Assembly: GCA_963965975.1 (NCBI GenBank)
Contig: OZ014421.1
Location: 4,391,001-4,455,000 of the forward strand
Length of the DNA: 64,000 bases
Reading direction: 5' to 3'
From: Xestospongia bergquistia
Taxonomy: Eukaryota > Porifera > Demospongiae > Haplosclerida > Petrosiidae
Made by a program: the position numbers and the translations under genes. The notes under the pieces are model-generated. The model made no database searches and had not been told where the DNA came from. It worked only from the letters and a program-made list of their open reading frames with translations. This document shows, one piece after another, positions 38,465 through 60,300 of the stretch (position 1 is its first letter; every line of letters begins with the position of its first letter).

Positions 38465-40507
38465 GTGCTGAACATTCACCAATCCCACCCCTTAGTTACT
38501 AACATGCAATTCAAGCTAAGACTGCTGTGCCTACTGATCCCTGCAATCATTTTACTCTCTTTTCCTGTCATATACCAACTCTGCAAGCTCTTTAACAAAG
38601 ATGGTAGTCATTTGTCCAAAGACACCATTGTTTCCAGAAGACATAATTCCAATGAACCTTCCCAAATGACACAAAATTGTGATACTGTTCATATTGTGTT
38701 TGTTGTTGCAGGCTACAATACAAGTAAATCATTAGTCACAGTGTTGAAGTCCATTCTATTTTATCGTCACTATCCTCTACATTTTCATTTTATAACAGAT
38801 CAATCAGCTCAGATGATACTAGAAAATCTCCTGGCTACTTGGCTACTTCCTTCAATAAATTATAACTTTTATTCAGCAGAGGTATTGCAGGAAAAAGTGG
38901 ATTGGATACCTAATGCACATTATTCAAGTGTTTATGGTTTAATGAAACTTCTTCTCCCTGATATATTGCCATTAGATCATGTGATAGCCCTAGACACTGA
39001 TATTACAGTGGTTAGTGATATTCAAGGCTTATGGAGTCAACTACAAGACATGTGGAAGGCCAAAAAATGGCTTGCTCTTGTTGAGAACCAAAGTGATTGG
39101 TATTATGGTACATTGTGGAAAAATCACAATCCTTGGCCAGCATTAGGTCGTGGGTATAATACTGGAGTGATGCTATTAGATCTTCAAGCAATGAGAAAGG
39201 CTTCATGGAGCAATTTATGGGTCAATGTCACTAGAGAAACTCTTAAAAGTCAAAAGTACACTTCACTTGCAGATCAAGATATTATCAATACTTTAATAAA
39301 AGCTATGCCACATATTGTGCTTAATCTATCATGTAGTTGGAATGTCCAATTAAGTGATCACACTCATAGTGATGAATGCTATTTAGATGCTGATCAATAT
39401 CAGATAATACACTGGAACTCACCTTTAAAGATACGAGTGAACAATAAACATGCATCATATTTCCGAAATCTTTATCATACCTTTTTGCAATATGATGGCA
39501 ACCTATTACGTCAAGGGCTTTTGAGATGTGAGGAAAAGGCAGATAATGTAGACAATGATGCTAATAATTCTTTATGTTTTGAGTTCACCAAAGAAGCTCA
39601 AATGGTTTATCGCACTCATATTTACTTTTATGGTGAAGACTATAGACCTGTTGATGAATATGATGTTTCCTTTGTTACTCAACTCTCACTAGACAGGATG
39701 CAAAACATTGAAATTCTTCTCAAACATTGGGAAGGACCAATTAGTCTTGTCCTCTATGCCACTGACTCTGAAGTATGGCAATTCTCTCAATATGTAAACA
39801 GCTTCTCATTATTGAGAAAGAGAAAGAATGTAGCTGTGCATGTTGTATACAGACAAGGTCAGTTCTATCCTATTAATCTCTTAAGAAATATTGCTATGAG
39901 AACTTCAAGGACACCTTACATATTTCTCTGTGACATTGACTTTTTACCAATGTTTAATCTTTATTTTTATTTACGAGATGCAACAAAAGTTCTCAAATTG
40001 GATACTCTAAAGAGAGCTTTAGTAGTACCTGCTTTTGAATCTTTGCAATACAAATTTGAATTTCCTCATGACAAGTCCACTTTACAGAAACAGAGTGGTA
40101 TTCAAATATTTCGGCACAGCATATGGAGACAAGGTCACTCGGCAACAAACTACGACAAATGGTACAAAGCATCACGACCTTATAAAGTCCAATGGGCACC
40201 TAACTTTGAACCTTATATAGTTGTGCATAGAAATGTGTCAGAATATGATCAACGTTTCATTGGATTTGGTTGGAACAAGGTTTCTCACATCATGAGTCTC
40301 TATGCACAAGGATATGAATTCATTGTGCTACCAGATGCTTTTATAATTCATAGTCCTCATGCTCCTTCAATGGACATTGCTTTATATAGAACAAGTAAAG
40401 AATATCGCAAGTGTCTTTTGAGTTTGAAGAAAACTTTTATAGAAGAATTGACAAAAAAATATGGTCAAGAAGCTCAAAAATATCAGGAGGCATACTTGAA
40501 GAGCTAA
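38465..40507 (+). CDS. LARGE: LARGE-like bifunctional glycosyltransferase, intronless
   Basis: LARGE enzymes in the Golgi build the xylose-glucuronate repeat (matriglycan) on dystroglycan. The 680-residue frame is a single exon. A type II anchor follows Met14 ('LRLLCLLIPAIILLSFPVIY'); Met14 at 38504 is an alternative start. The GT8 domain (about residues 70-340) has 'DHVIALDTDITVVSDI' with DTD at 177-179 (38993) and 'GRGYNTGVMLLDL', 'SLADQDIINTL'. The GT49 domain (about 380-675) has 'YPINLLRNIAMRTSRTPYIF', 'CDIDFLP' with DID at 490-492 (39932), 'FEPYIVVHRNVSEYDQRFIG' and 'GFGWNKVSHIMSLYAQGYEF'. Both DxD metal sites are intact. Length is slightly under the vertebrate enzyme. Lack of introns is unusual here. 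Confidence 0.93.
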   Translation: MLNIHQSHPLVTNMQFKLRLLCLLIPAIILLSFPVIYQLCKLFNKDGSHLSKDTIVSRRHNSNEPSQMTQNCDTVHIVFVVAGYNTSKSLVTVLKSILFYRHYPLHFHFITDQSAQMILENLLATWLLPSINYNFYSAEVLQEKVDWIPNAHYSSVYGLMKLLLPDILPLDHVIALDTDITVVSDIQGLWSQLQDMWKAKKWLALVENQSDWYYGTLWKNHNPWPALGRGYNTGVMLLDLQAMRKASWSNLWVNVTRETLKSQKYTSLADQDIINTLIKAMPHIVLNLSCSWNVQLSDHTHSDECYLDADQYQIIHWNSPLKIRVNNKHASYFRNLYHTFLQYDGNLLRQGLLRCEEKADNVDNDANNSLCFEFTKEAQMVYRTHIYFYGEDYRPVDEYDVSFVTQLSLDRMQNIEILLKHWEGPISLVLYATDSEVWQFSQYVNSFSLLRKRKNVAVHVVYRQGQFYPINLLRNIAMRTSRTPYIFLCDIDFLPMFNLYFYLRDATKVLKLDTLKRALVVPAFESLQYKFEFPHDKSTLQKQSGIQIFRHSIWRQGHSATNYDKWYKASRPYKVQWAPNFEPYIVVHRNVSEYDQRFIGFGWNKVSHIMSLYAQGYEFIVLPDAFIIHSPHAPSMDIALYRTSKEYRKCLLSLKKTFIEELTKKYGQEAQKYQEAYLKS

Positions 40508-41030
40508 TATAAAATATAAGAATGATCACATGTTTACATTCTAATGATCTGCTTAATGATCACCTGTTTACACTCTTTGATCACCTCTAATGAGCATCTA
40601 TTTACACTTTAATGATCTCTATTTTCTGTTTGCATTCTAACAATCACTTGTTACACTTTAAGGGATCATCTCTTCTATTAGTAGTGTTACAAAATGTTTA
40701 TTTTCTAAATACAAATTACACACACACACAAATACAATTGCTATCAACATAATAGAAAACAATATGGTGAGACATACAAAGAATCACTTTTATATAAGCT
40801 AGAAATGATAGCATTAGTGTAATGGACATTTCACTATAAGAGTAGAAAGTGAAGAAAACAAATGGACTGAATAATAATAGTGTGCACTGGAATACAAAAA
40901 TCAAAAAAGCAAAACTGAGAAAAGATATTGAGTTTTTCTACTCTATTGTATGAGAACTGCCACTTCACATAGCTATACATCAAATGTTAAGTAAAATATA
41001 GTAGTATTATAATGTCTTATAGTTGCATTG
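40508..41030. repeat. Degenerate tandem repeat of 'aatgatcacctgtttacactct' in convergent spacer
   Basis: Between 40520 and 40672 a ~22-bp unit 'aatgatca.ctgtttacactct' recurs about five times, sometimes separated by a short 'aatgatct' half-unit. The remainder to 41030 is AT-rich with a (CA)7 run at 40718-40733. No gene was recognised. The stretch lies between the stop codons of the LARGE-like gene and collagen A. Confidence 0.7.
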
Positions 41031-49638
<8,608 letters not shown>

Positions 49639-50247
49639 GGTGAAGATAGCTACAGCTTTATCACTGCAACTTAATAAGGGTCACTTAATAGCTAAGGAAA
49701 GCTACACGCAGTTGCTGGTTTGACTCAAACAGTATTAGAGCCGATGACAATACAGGCAACTGTATTGACTCTAGTAGACCATCAGCACCGCCATGTTAGT
49801 AGCGCTGTAGACACTTAAAGAAGAAGGGACAATCAGGCTTTGTGGGCCTAGCGGAGCTGCGAACAAAGATAAGGCTGCGTTGACGGGCCTTCTCTTGCAG
49901 TCTGCTTACGAACGAGCTGACGGGCATAATTGTACTTGTCGCCGCCTATGCGCTTTGAACATAGCTAGGCTCAGATTGAGACTGAGACCGAGACCGGTCA
50001 TACTCATACTACGTAACTCGAGCGGTTTGCGAAACCAATAATAATGTCGAAATAATAAATAGTCCTTTTAAATGCTGCAAACATTTACAATCAATTGCAA
50101 TCATACCATTGTAAATACAGTTGAGAAATATTAAAGAAAATGTGTAACTTAAAGTCCAAAACATATTAACAAGTAAAGTACTCTATGCAAAAAGCAGATA
50201 TTTATAAGCCATAATAACAAAATATTTATAACTGCTCAGTGTCACTT
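49639..50247. promoter_or_regulatory. 5' flank of collagen A and 3' flank of collagen B
   Basis: 49780-50030 is unusually GC-rich for the window, with several CG dinucleotides and the stepwise repeat 'gattgagactgagaccgagacc' (49974-49995). This is the likely promoter and first non-coding exon area of collagen A. 50040-50240 is AT-rich 3' flank of collagen B. No gene was recognised. Confidence 0.5.
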
Positions 50248-53200
50248 TAATAGAAACAGGCTGGTCCCATCACAAATCCAAATTCTTGATTAGAATTGCC
50301 ATAATCAGTAGCAGCAAAGTCTCTAAGTGGTAATTGATCCACTTTCTTTGTGTTCACCTCCAAAAGTGAGTATCCCATGTTTGATGGTCTTCCCTAAATT
50401 ATTTATAATTCATTGTCAAAAAAAGAATACAACATTTTACCTGACAATCATCATGAATCACACTTGTGGGTTTTATCTCTTTGTTAGTTTGAGTACGGAA
50501 GATCACAGCTGCTTCAGTATTACGACAGTTGTAAGTGAATTGTTGATTTGCATAACGAGACCCAACCCTTATGAATTGCAGCTGAGTTTTTGTAATAGAA
50601 TAAGAAAGCTGTTATAAGTAAAAGGAAAAAAAAACACTCAATAATTCCCTTGACAATGACATCAGATTTACTTGGAATCCATCCATAAAACTGCTGAACC
50701 AAATGGATTTCCCTGACCATGCTCTGATGTCTGCTTCTCTCTTTGTTGGATAAACACATGTCTTTACCATTCCAGATGAGAAATTACAAAATACTTGAAT
50801 TGCATCATTGATACAACCACCATTAGGATCAATCCAGTAGTAGCCTATGAAGTCATAAGGTACATTTCATTATTTTTTAGCAAGTAACAAGATTACCATC
50901 GCTAATTTTAGTATTCTCAAGTTGTAAATCAAGGCAACTTCGTGCAGGTGAATCACGTGTTCCCTTTGGTGTTTTCAAATGTTGTAGTTTCTTGTGCATA
51001 TCAATAACTTTGCTCAAATCTCCAAGTTCAACAGTCTATGGAAAGTAAGATATGAGCATTGTATTATTTTATAGTTTAACTATTACCTGAGCTTCATCTC
51101 CATTATAGAAAATTGGGCCTACTGAAGCAGGAGGTCCTGGTGGGCCCTATAGTTAATTGAATGCATCAATCTTAATTTGAAAGAAAACTTACAGCAGGTC
51201 CAGGAGGTCCAGCAGGTCCAGCATCACCAGGCTCTCCTGGAGGGGCTTTGGGTCCTTTTTCTCCTGGAGGTCCTCTCTGTCCAGTTGAACCTTGTGGTCC
51301 TTGATGTCCAGGTAGTCCTTGTGGACCAGGCAATCCAGGTGCACCATTTGGTCCAGGCTCTCCTGACATTCCAGTTGGTCCTGGGTATCCTATTTTTCCT
51401 TCTACACCTTTGTCTCCTAGACCTCCTTTATCGCCTTGAGCTCCCTTTTCTCCTTTCTGTCCTTGTGGCCCTTGCTTTCCTGGTAAACCGTCCTGTCCAT
51501 CTTGTCCAGGGCCGCCAACTCCACCTCGAGCACCTTTCTCTCCTGCAGCACCAGGATCACCACGTGGACCATCAGCTCCTTGTGGTCCAGGTTCCCCTTG
51601 ACTTCCCTTTGGTCCTTTAGGTCCATTTTCTCCTCTAGAGCCCTATTGAAAACATATCAATTGAAATGTCTTCTAAAAATTTTATCCAACAATTACTTGT
51701 GGTCCAGCTTCTCCCTTAGAACCTTGTAGTCCAGGAGGTCCAGGTGATCCAGTTTCTCCATCAAAACCAGGGAATCCAGGTTCACCAGGTTGTCCAGGTG
51801 GTCCCTAGTGTACAGTATACATTGCATTCCATTTTCATATGTATTTCAGTTAAAAAGTTTTGCTGGTATCACTTACTTGAGCACCTGCTGGTCCTTGTGG
51901 CCCATCTCGTCCAGCATTTCCAGTTGGTCCCTAAATTTATGACATATATCAGGAGGGTGTCATGGGATATGACTTACTTTTGATCCTGGAGCACCCCTTT
52001 GTCCTCTAGCACCACGAGCACCAGATTGGCCTGGATCTCCAGGTGTTCCAGCGACTCCAGATTGTCCTGGTTCGGTTCCAGCATTTCCCTAATAATTAAG
52101 ACAAAGGATCAAAATATATTTTAGATTGTCTGAACATACAGGTGCTCCAACAGCTCCAGGTGGTCCTGGTTGTCCATTCTCACCATTTTTACCCTATAAA
52201 TTGTATCAGTAACAAATTTGCCTAGCAAAAACTGACAGGTTGTCCAGGGTGTCCAGGTTCACCCTTTCTTCCATCAAGACCTGGTTCTCCAGGTTCTCCT
52301 ACAGGTCCAGCAGGTCCTGTGTCTCCAGCTTCACCATTATCTCCAACTGGGCCAGGTTCACCAGTCATACCAGGTAGACCTACAGGGCCAACATCTCCTG
52401 GTGCACCTGGGGGCCCTTGTGGTCCTTTTGGACCACCCTCTCCAGCCTCCCCTAAGGGAGCTAAAGGTCCAGGAATACCATCAGATCCAGGAAGACCAGT
52501 ATCACCCTAAAGGAGGTGATGTTCACAGAGGTTAATTTGCATAGTATACAACTTACAGGATGTCCTTGAGGACCAGGATCACCATCTTCTCCTCTTGGTC
52601 CTTGAGATCCAGTTGCTCCAGCAGGTCCTGGTGGTCCAGGAGGTCCAACAACTCCTTGATCTCCCTAAACAACATATTGATATTAGATAGTCTGTTGTAG
52701 TTTTTGCATACTTGGGGTCCTACTGGTCCTTTTTGTCCATGAGGTCCAGTTGGACCAGGAGGTCCCTGAAAAAGAAGATAAAAATTGATAATTCTCTTAT
52801 TGGATCATACATCTTGTCCAGTTGGACCAGGTAACCCTTGTGGTCCTGGAACACCAGGATTTCCTTGTGGTCCAGTTTCCCCTGCAGGTCCTGCAGGTCC
52901 TCTTGGCCCTTTAAGTCCCTGAGAACATAATAATAACAACATCTGTTAACTAAGATATAGCTTACAGTTGCTCCTGGAGCACCTGGAGCTCCAGCATGAC
53001 CATCAGTTCCAGGTTCTCCCTAAAAAAGAAAGGGTATCAAGTTATTGTTGAAATACTTGTAACAACAGTAACTCACAATATCACCAGCAGGTCCTGTATG
53101 TCCTGGTGATCCAGGTGTTCCAATTTCACCCTAGTAAGAGATGTGGTAAGTTTAATTGACTAAATCTGCCTCATTTTACTTGGAGTCCTGGATCTCCTGC

Positions 53201-56200
53201 TTCTCCTTGTAGTCCTTGTGCACCAGCTTTTCCTACTTCACCAGGGAAACCAGGTTCTCCTTGAGGACCTGGGTATCCTTTATCACCAAATTCACCTTGA
53301 AGACCTTTATCTCCAGCTGGACCCTTTTTGAATACCATAATTATAATATTCTATTAAAACAATATTTACGGGTGGTCCGGGAGGTCCTTGTGCTCCTGCA
53401 CTACCAGTTGGTCCAACATCTCCTTGATCTCCAGGTTCTCCTTGTGGTCCAGGGTCACCTTTATCTCCATCAGGTCCCTATAAATTATTAAGTCATTGCT
53501 TATACACTAAATAACATACTTGATTTCCAATTGGTCCGCTGGGTCCAGGATGTCCACGTTCTCCCGGAGCACCAGGTGAGCCAGGTGCTCCAGGAAGTCC
53601 AGGAGTACCATCATTTCCAGATGCACCTTGGTTTCCAGGAGCTCCAGGAGGGCCAGGTGGTCCAGTAGATCCAGGGTGCCCAGCCTCACCAATAGGTCCT
53701 TGTCTACCATCAGATCCAGGCAGACCAGCAGCACCACTTCTTCCAGGACGCCCACTTCGACCATCTCTTCCAGGAGCACCCTTGAGGACACAGTGAATAA
53801 ATTATTCTGACTTACAAAACATTGCCTTACAGGACTTCCAGGTTGTCCAGGGCCTCCAGGTTCTCCATCTTTACCCTATTGACAAAACTAATTCATTGGT
53901 CTTTATTTGTTAACTAACATTTAAGCCTGGAGCTCCAGGATTCCCACGAGGTCCAGTTGCACCAGGAAGTCCCTATAAAAGTAAATGCATTCAATTCAAT
54001 AATGAAAATGAAAGTATACCTTAGGTCCTTGTCGTCCATTAAGTCCTGGAATACCAGGTTGACCAACAGGTCCCTGTGTTAATATTATATCTCATTATAA
54101 TGTTATCAGGTATTAAGAGTATAGTACTTTGTTTCCAGTAGAACCAAGAGGTCCATTGGGTCCTACAGATCCACTATCTCCAGGGTCACCTTTGTCACCA
54201 GCATCTCCTGGGTCTCCTTGATGTCCTTTCACACCCTGTATTATTCTAAATAAAGTGCAGTATTTTTTTTCTATTTCATTACCTGTTTCCCTGGATGGCC
54301 ATCATCTCCAGGTACTCCTTTTTTACCCTTTGATCCTTGTGGACCAGCTACTCCAGTTGGTCCTGCATCTCCTCCTGGCCCTTTAGGTCCAGGTGCACCA
54401 GGATATCCAATAGGACCAATAATACCAGGTTCACCCTGTTTTTATTAAAATAATTTTAATTGATATTAGTTATGTATGCACATGTAATTTACCTGAGCAC
54501 CAGGATCTCCAGGAGCTCCAGGTCCTCCATCAAATCCATCCACACCATCCTTTCCAGGGTGGCCAGGAGCTCCATCTTGTCCAGGTGATCCAGGGTCTCC
54601 AGTGACACCAGGTGAGCCTGGACTTCCAGGTTCCCCCTGTTAACCAGTAATCAATCACTTTAAGAGAAATATATTACTTACAGGTTCTCCTCTAGCACCT
54701 GGTGCTCCATGTGGTCCTGTTTTACCAGGGTCACCCTAAAGATAGTGTATAAGAGTAGAGTACAATGATGCTAAGTAATAATACATAGTACCATATGGTA
54801 TCACATAGTCAATAACAAGTACCATTATCAATTGTAAAGTTACATATTAACAAAAGCTATTGTTGGTGTCAAGGTACAATCTACAGTTGGGTGGGGTACG
54901 CCAGTGTTATGTCTATTAGGCTGCCAATGATGCTATTAGCAAGTGAATGAGTCGGAACAAACATGAGGTCTTTAAGTCAAAACAAAGGAGGCAGGCAATG
55001 TGAAAGAAAATCAATTGTCTTATTGTCATAAACCTAGCGACAACCTCAATAAGCAAGGTACTCTATTAGAAAATGAAATTATTTGGATCTTACTACTGGT
55101 CCAGGACCACCCTGAGATCCTCTAGGTCCAGCTGGTCCCTGTATTAATTGAACATAATGTGAAAACTTTCATATTGTATTTTTTTACTGACAGGATGTCC
55201 AATTGGTCCAACAGCTCCTTTCTGCCCTTCTTCTCCAGGAAATCCCTAATGACAACAATGTAGTGATAATGGAGAATGAAATTCATTTTAGCATACTGGT
55301 ACTCCTGGTTGTCCTGGGTTTCCACGAGGACCTTGACGACCTGGTTGGCCCTGTGGTCCCGGAAATCCTCTAGGTCCACTAAATCCAGGTTCTCCCTAAA
55401 AACAGACACAAGTTATCTTATCCTTAAATTAATATAATTAATATTTACCATAGCTCCTTTGTCTCCAGTTGGTCCTTTGACTCCAGCTACACCTCCACGA
55501 CCACGTGGTCCTTGTCCTCCAGTCACTCCTTTTTGTCCTCTTGGTCCTTGTTCACCCTGTATACCATAAAGTAATCACCATTATTATAAAGATTTAAAAA
55601 TACTTACAATTCTTCCAAGTGGTCCTTTAAGTCCAGGATGACCTTTTGGTCCTGTTATTCCTTTATTACCAGGCACTCCCTTTTCTCCCTGCATACCTGG
55701 ATGACCAGGATGTCCCTAAATAAATAAAAAATGTTCAGCAAAAAGTCTGATCATACAAATTATATATAATTAACAATAGCTCTTATAATAAATTTGAAAG
55801 TATTACTGAAGAATCTGACATTGAGTTCATCATTTCACTTACAGGTGCTCCTGGTACACCAGGTGGTCCCGTAACACCTGGGTTTCCCTTGTCTCCTTTG
55901 ATGCCAATCAAATGAGGAGCAGGTCCTTTAGGATCAAATATATTATTTGGCAAAATCTGAAATGTGAAAAATACAAGTTAAAAGAATTTTGTTTAACTGT
56001 TTACAAAAATATTCATATGCTTTATACTAGTTAGTTTACTTACAGCTGGATCTCCTGGTAGTCCTGCAGGTCCTGGGGGGCCAGGTGCACCAGGTGGACC
56101 CTAGTGAAAGAAAATGGTAACAAAATCAATCGAAGAGTGGTTGTTCTTTACCTGAACTCCTGGTTCTCCATCCTTTCCAGGATTTCCACTTAGTCCTGGA

Positions 56201-56504
56201 TTACCCTGTTATATGGAGTCAATTAAGTCTTTTTTACTAGTAAAAAACTTACAGCTTCTCCAATTGGTCCTGGTGGTCCAGGCTAGTAATATGGCATCAA
56301 ATTAATATGTAAAAGACAACATTGTCTTACCGGTCCTACAGTGTTGGGTTCATCACCAGGATCTCCAGGTGGTCCTATCTATAATTTTGCAATGTAGTGA
56401 ATTAGCATACAACAAAATGGAAATAATATAGTATTACTAACCACTGCTAATCCTGAGCTTATCAATGCCAATGAAACAGCTAGAAACAACACTGCTCTGG
56501 CCAT
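50248..56504 (-). CDS. Fibrillar collagen alpha chain B (no globular N-propeptide domain)
   Basis: Second fibril-forming pro-alpha chain. ATG 56504 starts the signal peptide '[20 protein letters not shown]'. After one intron the protein goes straight into a short minor helix ('[15 protein letters not shown]'). Then comes a non-helical telopeptide '[18 protein letters not shown]' (55900-55960), followed by the main Gly-X-Y helix to about 51115. The COLFI domain follows ('[20 protein letters not shown]', '[19 protein letters not shown]', '[16 protein letters not shown]') and ends '[12 protein letters not shown]', TAA at 50248. No TSPN or VWC domain is seen, so it differs in kind from its neighbours. 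A Gly is replaced by Ala at 51245-51247. Same strand as collagen A, 610 bp upstream of it. Confidence 0.93.
54737..55090. other. Long intron in collagen B helix
   Basis: At about 350 nt this intron is several times longer than the other helix introns of the gene (mostly 45-70 nt). It has mixed composition with no open frame or repeat recognised. It could hold an enhancer or a small insertion. Confidence 0.5.
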
Positions 56505-57348
56505 GCTGACTGAGTTATACTGGACAGTCAACAAACACAAAGCACTTGTACGAGAGGTGACAACTATCTTGATCTCCTAGTTACTGCCAAAATGATGGCC
56601 TAAGCTAGGAGGAAAAAGGTCAGTGATCTGCTAAGTGCTGCAAAAGGCACTGCTAGTGAGATTTGAAGTGAGAAGGGTTGACAATGCTATTATGATGATG
56701 GTCAAAGTGTGGGGGGCATGTCCGGCATAGCTTCCTGGTGTTAAAGAAAGAACAAAAGCCAGTCTTTCTCATGATGGTGTCATGTCTACAAGTACAAACT
56801 CTGTATGACATGTATTGTCTGAATTATAATAGTGGAACATACTTGTAATGTTATTGATGTGCTTTGAAACAACAGTAAATATTGCCTCTATGACAAGCCA
56901 AAACAGAACAGCATTTCTATCTAAAGAAGCCATTGAAAATATATTGAAGCACTGCCCACTAATTATTTTATTATCCTCGCGTGCCAGACTCAGTCTCATG
57001 TTCTTGTTCCAATTCCGTGAGGTTCGAACTTTTCACGTACGCAGTGAACGAGCCGCAATGGATCTGGCCTCACTGTGCGTCCATGAATGTGAGAGTTATA
57101 GATGGTCGCTTCAGCTGGCAGTATTGTGTGCTTTGTGAAATGGATAAAGGGCTTTGTAAATTTACAGCTATAGCGGCCGCCCCAAGCTTCTTCGAACGGC
57201 ACCTCTGCTTACCTGCTCTGGTAGACTAGAAACAAGGAGGACCTTTTAGTTTGTTGCTTGCTCGTTGAGCGATTTATCGAGTCTTCTGTTTGCACTCTGT
57301 ATATTTTGCTCCGTTGGGGGCAAAGAGTGTAGGCTAGCAGGATTAACA
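56505..57348. promoter_or_regulatory. Divergent promoter region, collagen B / collagen C
   Basis: There are 844 bp between the start codons of two divergent collagen genes. The part near collagen C (56970-57320) is GC-richer with several CpGs, including 'gcggccgc' at 57173-57180. Short open frames here look accidental: they overlap each other on both strands and show no domain. Confidence 0.5.
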
Positions 57349-60300
57349 ATGAGGTAGGCCAGAATAGTTTATAATTAATTAATGTTTATAAAATTGAGAA
57401 ATTTAGATATTGAATAAACCAATAAATTATATATACTATTCATAGGTCTTCAATATGGCTATTACTTGCTGTATCACTCTTTACATCTACTTCACAAGGA
57501 GCAGAATGTCCAGTTGTAGCTGGTAAGACTATTGTTTGATATTTGACTCATTAAACATTATATGCACTTTTTCTTTGTGACAGACATGATTCCAGTAATC
57601 AGGGATCATGCAAGTACAACTACAGTAGATGGACTGTGTCCTTCAAGAAATGACAGTGCCTATCAGACAAATGGAACAGGGCTAACTGTCACACCACCAC
57701 ATCGTAATGTGTCTAGTTTCACAAGCAGATCATACTGCATAGTAGCAACTGTTCGAGTTGATAGTAATAATAATGGACCACTGTTGTATCATTACAGTGG
57801 AATACAGAATGTAGGGAACTTTTCACTTATTGGAGGAAGAATCAAATACTCCCTACAAGGAGTAACAGCAACTTTCCATACTTCCTATACTTCTGGTCAG
57901 TACATACAAGTTGGTGTTTGTATTGACCCAGGAACTAGTCGAGCTATTCTTTATATGGATTGTGTTGAACAAGAAAGAGTTGACTTCATCCAGACTGCTA
58001 GTGGTAACTTGGGAGAACTTTTTTTCTTTGGCCAACAGCCGTTTAATTTTTTAAATATTCCAACATTTAAGGTAAGTTTTTTCAAGTCCTTCATCTATCA
58101 CGTTATATTGTCTTATTATAGGGAACAGTCCAACAACTAGCTGTCATTGGTTGTTTTGAACCAAATGCACAATGTCTATCACTACCAAGACAATGTGCTA
58201 TTGACACTTTGACTTTGACGTCTGCTTTGGGAATCTTAGGAAGTCCAACTCCTGCTCCAGGGGTTATATCATCAGGAGATGGAACACCTGCTCCAACACG
58301 TCCAGTAAGAGCTCCTTATGATGATCTGTAGTGTGTGTATTAAGAGTCAATTGGTATATCATTGCACAATTAATTTAACTTTGATTAACAGTAGCTGAAA
58401 CTAAAAAACTAAATTGTAATGTTACATTAATGAATAATGTAAATTTAGAGTTAATTTTATTGTCAATTATTAGCATCATAATATGTTAATATTTCAATTT
58501 ATTTTCTTCTCTTTTTAACACACAGACTGTAGTTATCAAAGGGGTAAGTATCTAGGCCTTGATGAATTGTTACATTAATATTATTGTCTGTTTCAGGCAA
58601 AAGGAGCAAAGGGTGAACCTGGAGATATTATGTTTGGACCAGTAAGCTAATATAATTACAATGTAGATAAATTTATGATTTTTGTGGAACTAGCCTGGAT
58701 TGCAAGGACCACCTGGACCTATGGGGAAGACAGTATGTTTAGTATATTCAGCACTTGCTTATTTTAAATGATTTATTAGGGTTCTCGTGGACCACCTGGA
58801 ACACCTGGATTGAATGGACGTAAGGGACCTCGTGTAAGTACTTAAGACCCAGTATAAATTGTATAAGTTTGTGCTATTGTTTAGGGAGAACCTGGATATC
58901 CTGGAGCTACTGGAGCAAGAGGGCCTGCTGGACCACCTGGACAACCCTACATTGTATGTCAGTTTTTGCCATACTTTTATTTATCTTTATGATAGATTAA
59001 TTTACCACCTGGTACTGGGAATACACAACCACCACAAGCTAAAGGACCAGGAAAATCTCCTGGATCACAATGTTTACAGGTAAGTATAATTATTAAAATA
59101 TTGTACATGTTATAATTATCAATATTATTAGGGAGAACCTGGACCACGAGGACCAGCAGGACCTGTTGGACGACGAGGACCACCAGTCAGTTTGTCATTT
59201 AGTGATGAATATTCATTTTGTTTTGTCTTGTCAAGGGTTCGTCAGGAACAGATGGACCTCCTGGACCAAGAGGAGAACGTGGACCTCAAGTAAGTCTTAT
59301 GAAGCATATAAAATCTTTCATTACATACCTACATTAGGGATCAGTTGGTTCCCCAGGATCACCTGGTCAACGAGGAAGAACTGGAGAGGATGTAGGTTTA
59401 TGTTTGAGATGTTTTTGTTTTAGATTGCAATTGGTTAGGGTCCACCTGGTCCACCTGGTCACCCTGGACCATCGGGTCCCCCAGGAGACAAAGGAGAACA
59501 TGGTTTGCCTGGTGGTCAAGGTACTCAAGGTTTGAAAGGACCACCAGTGAGTTTATAATTATGAGGCAGAAGACATTTTTAATATTATTAAAATAGGGTC
59601 AACCTGGTGCTCCTGGTTCTGCTGGATGGCCTGGTTCTGATGGAGATAAGGTGAGAAATATTTAAAAGTACTTGTGTCATAATTGTGTTTCATTAGGGAG
59701 AAGTTGGAGATCCTGGACCACCTGGTCTTCCTGGAAATGCTGTAAGGGTCTTTGACAATTTACTACATTTGATTCAAATGTATTGTTACTTGTCACTGTT
59801 AGGGACCTCCTGGCTCTTCTGGTCCTCCTGGTGAAATTGGACCACCCGGACCTTCGGTAAATTTACTTTGATCACACATATCAACGATATTTTAATAAAC
59901 TAATAAATGTTATCTCTTGTATAATGACAAATGTATGATATTATGATGTAGGGTCCACCTGGAGATGTTGGACAACCAGGATCAAAGGGTGTTAAGGTAA
60001 ATTAAACTATAGAGAATTATTGTTGTTATACTAATTTTTAGGGTCCTTTTGGCCCAAGAGGTTTTCCAGGGAATAGAGGAATACAAGGAAACACAGTATG
60101 TGTTACTACTTACAATGGTTTTAAATTTATTCTTTGTTAATCAGGGTCGTGATGGTGTCCCTGGGTCACCAGGAGCACCAGGTCAAGATGGTGTGCCAGG
60201 AAGAAATGGAGAAGTAGGACCACCTGGTCCAGATGGACTGCCAGTAAGTCTTCTCTTTGCTTTGGTTGCTTTAATAGCTATGTAGGGTCATCAAGGTCCT

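Noticed and set aside
51177..51620. 147-codon plus-strand frame over collagen B exons
   Set aside because: It is the antisense reading of Gly-X-Y repeats, rich in Leu/Val/Gln. Many such frames occur opposite all collagen exons.
56769..57229. Overlapping frames on both strands between collagens B and C
   Set aside because: No domain, mutual overlap, GC-richer promoter-like DNA; likely accidental.
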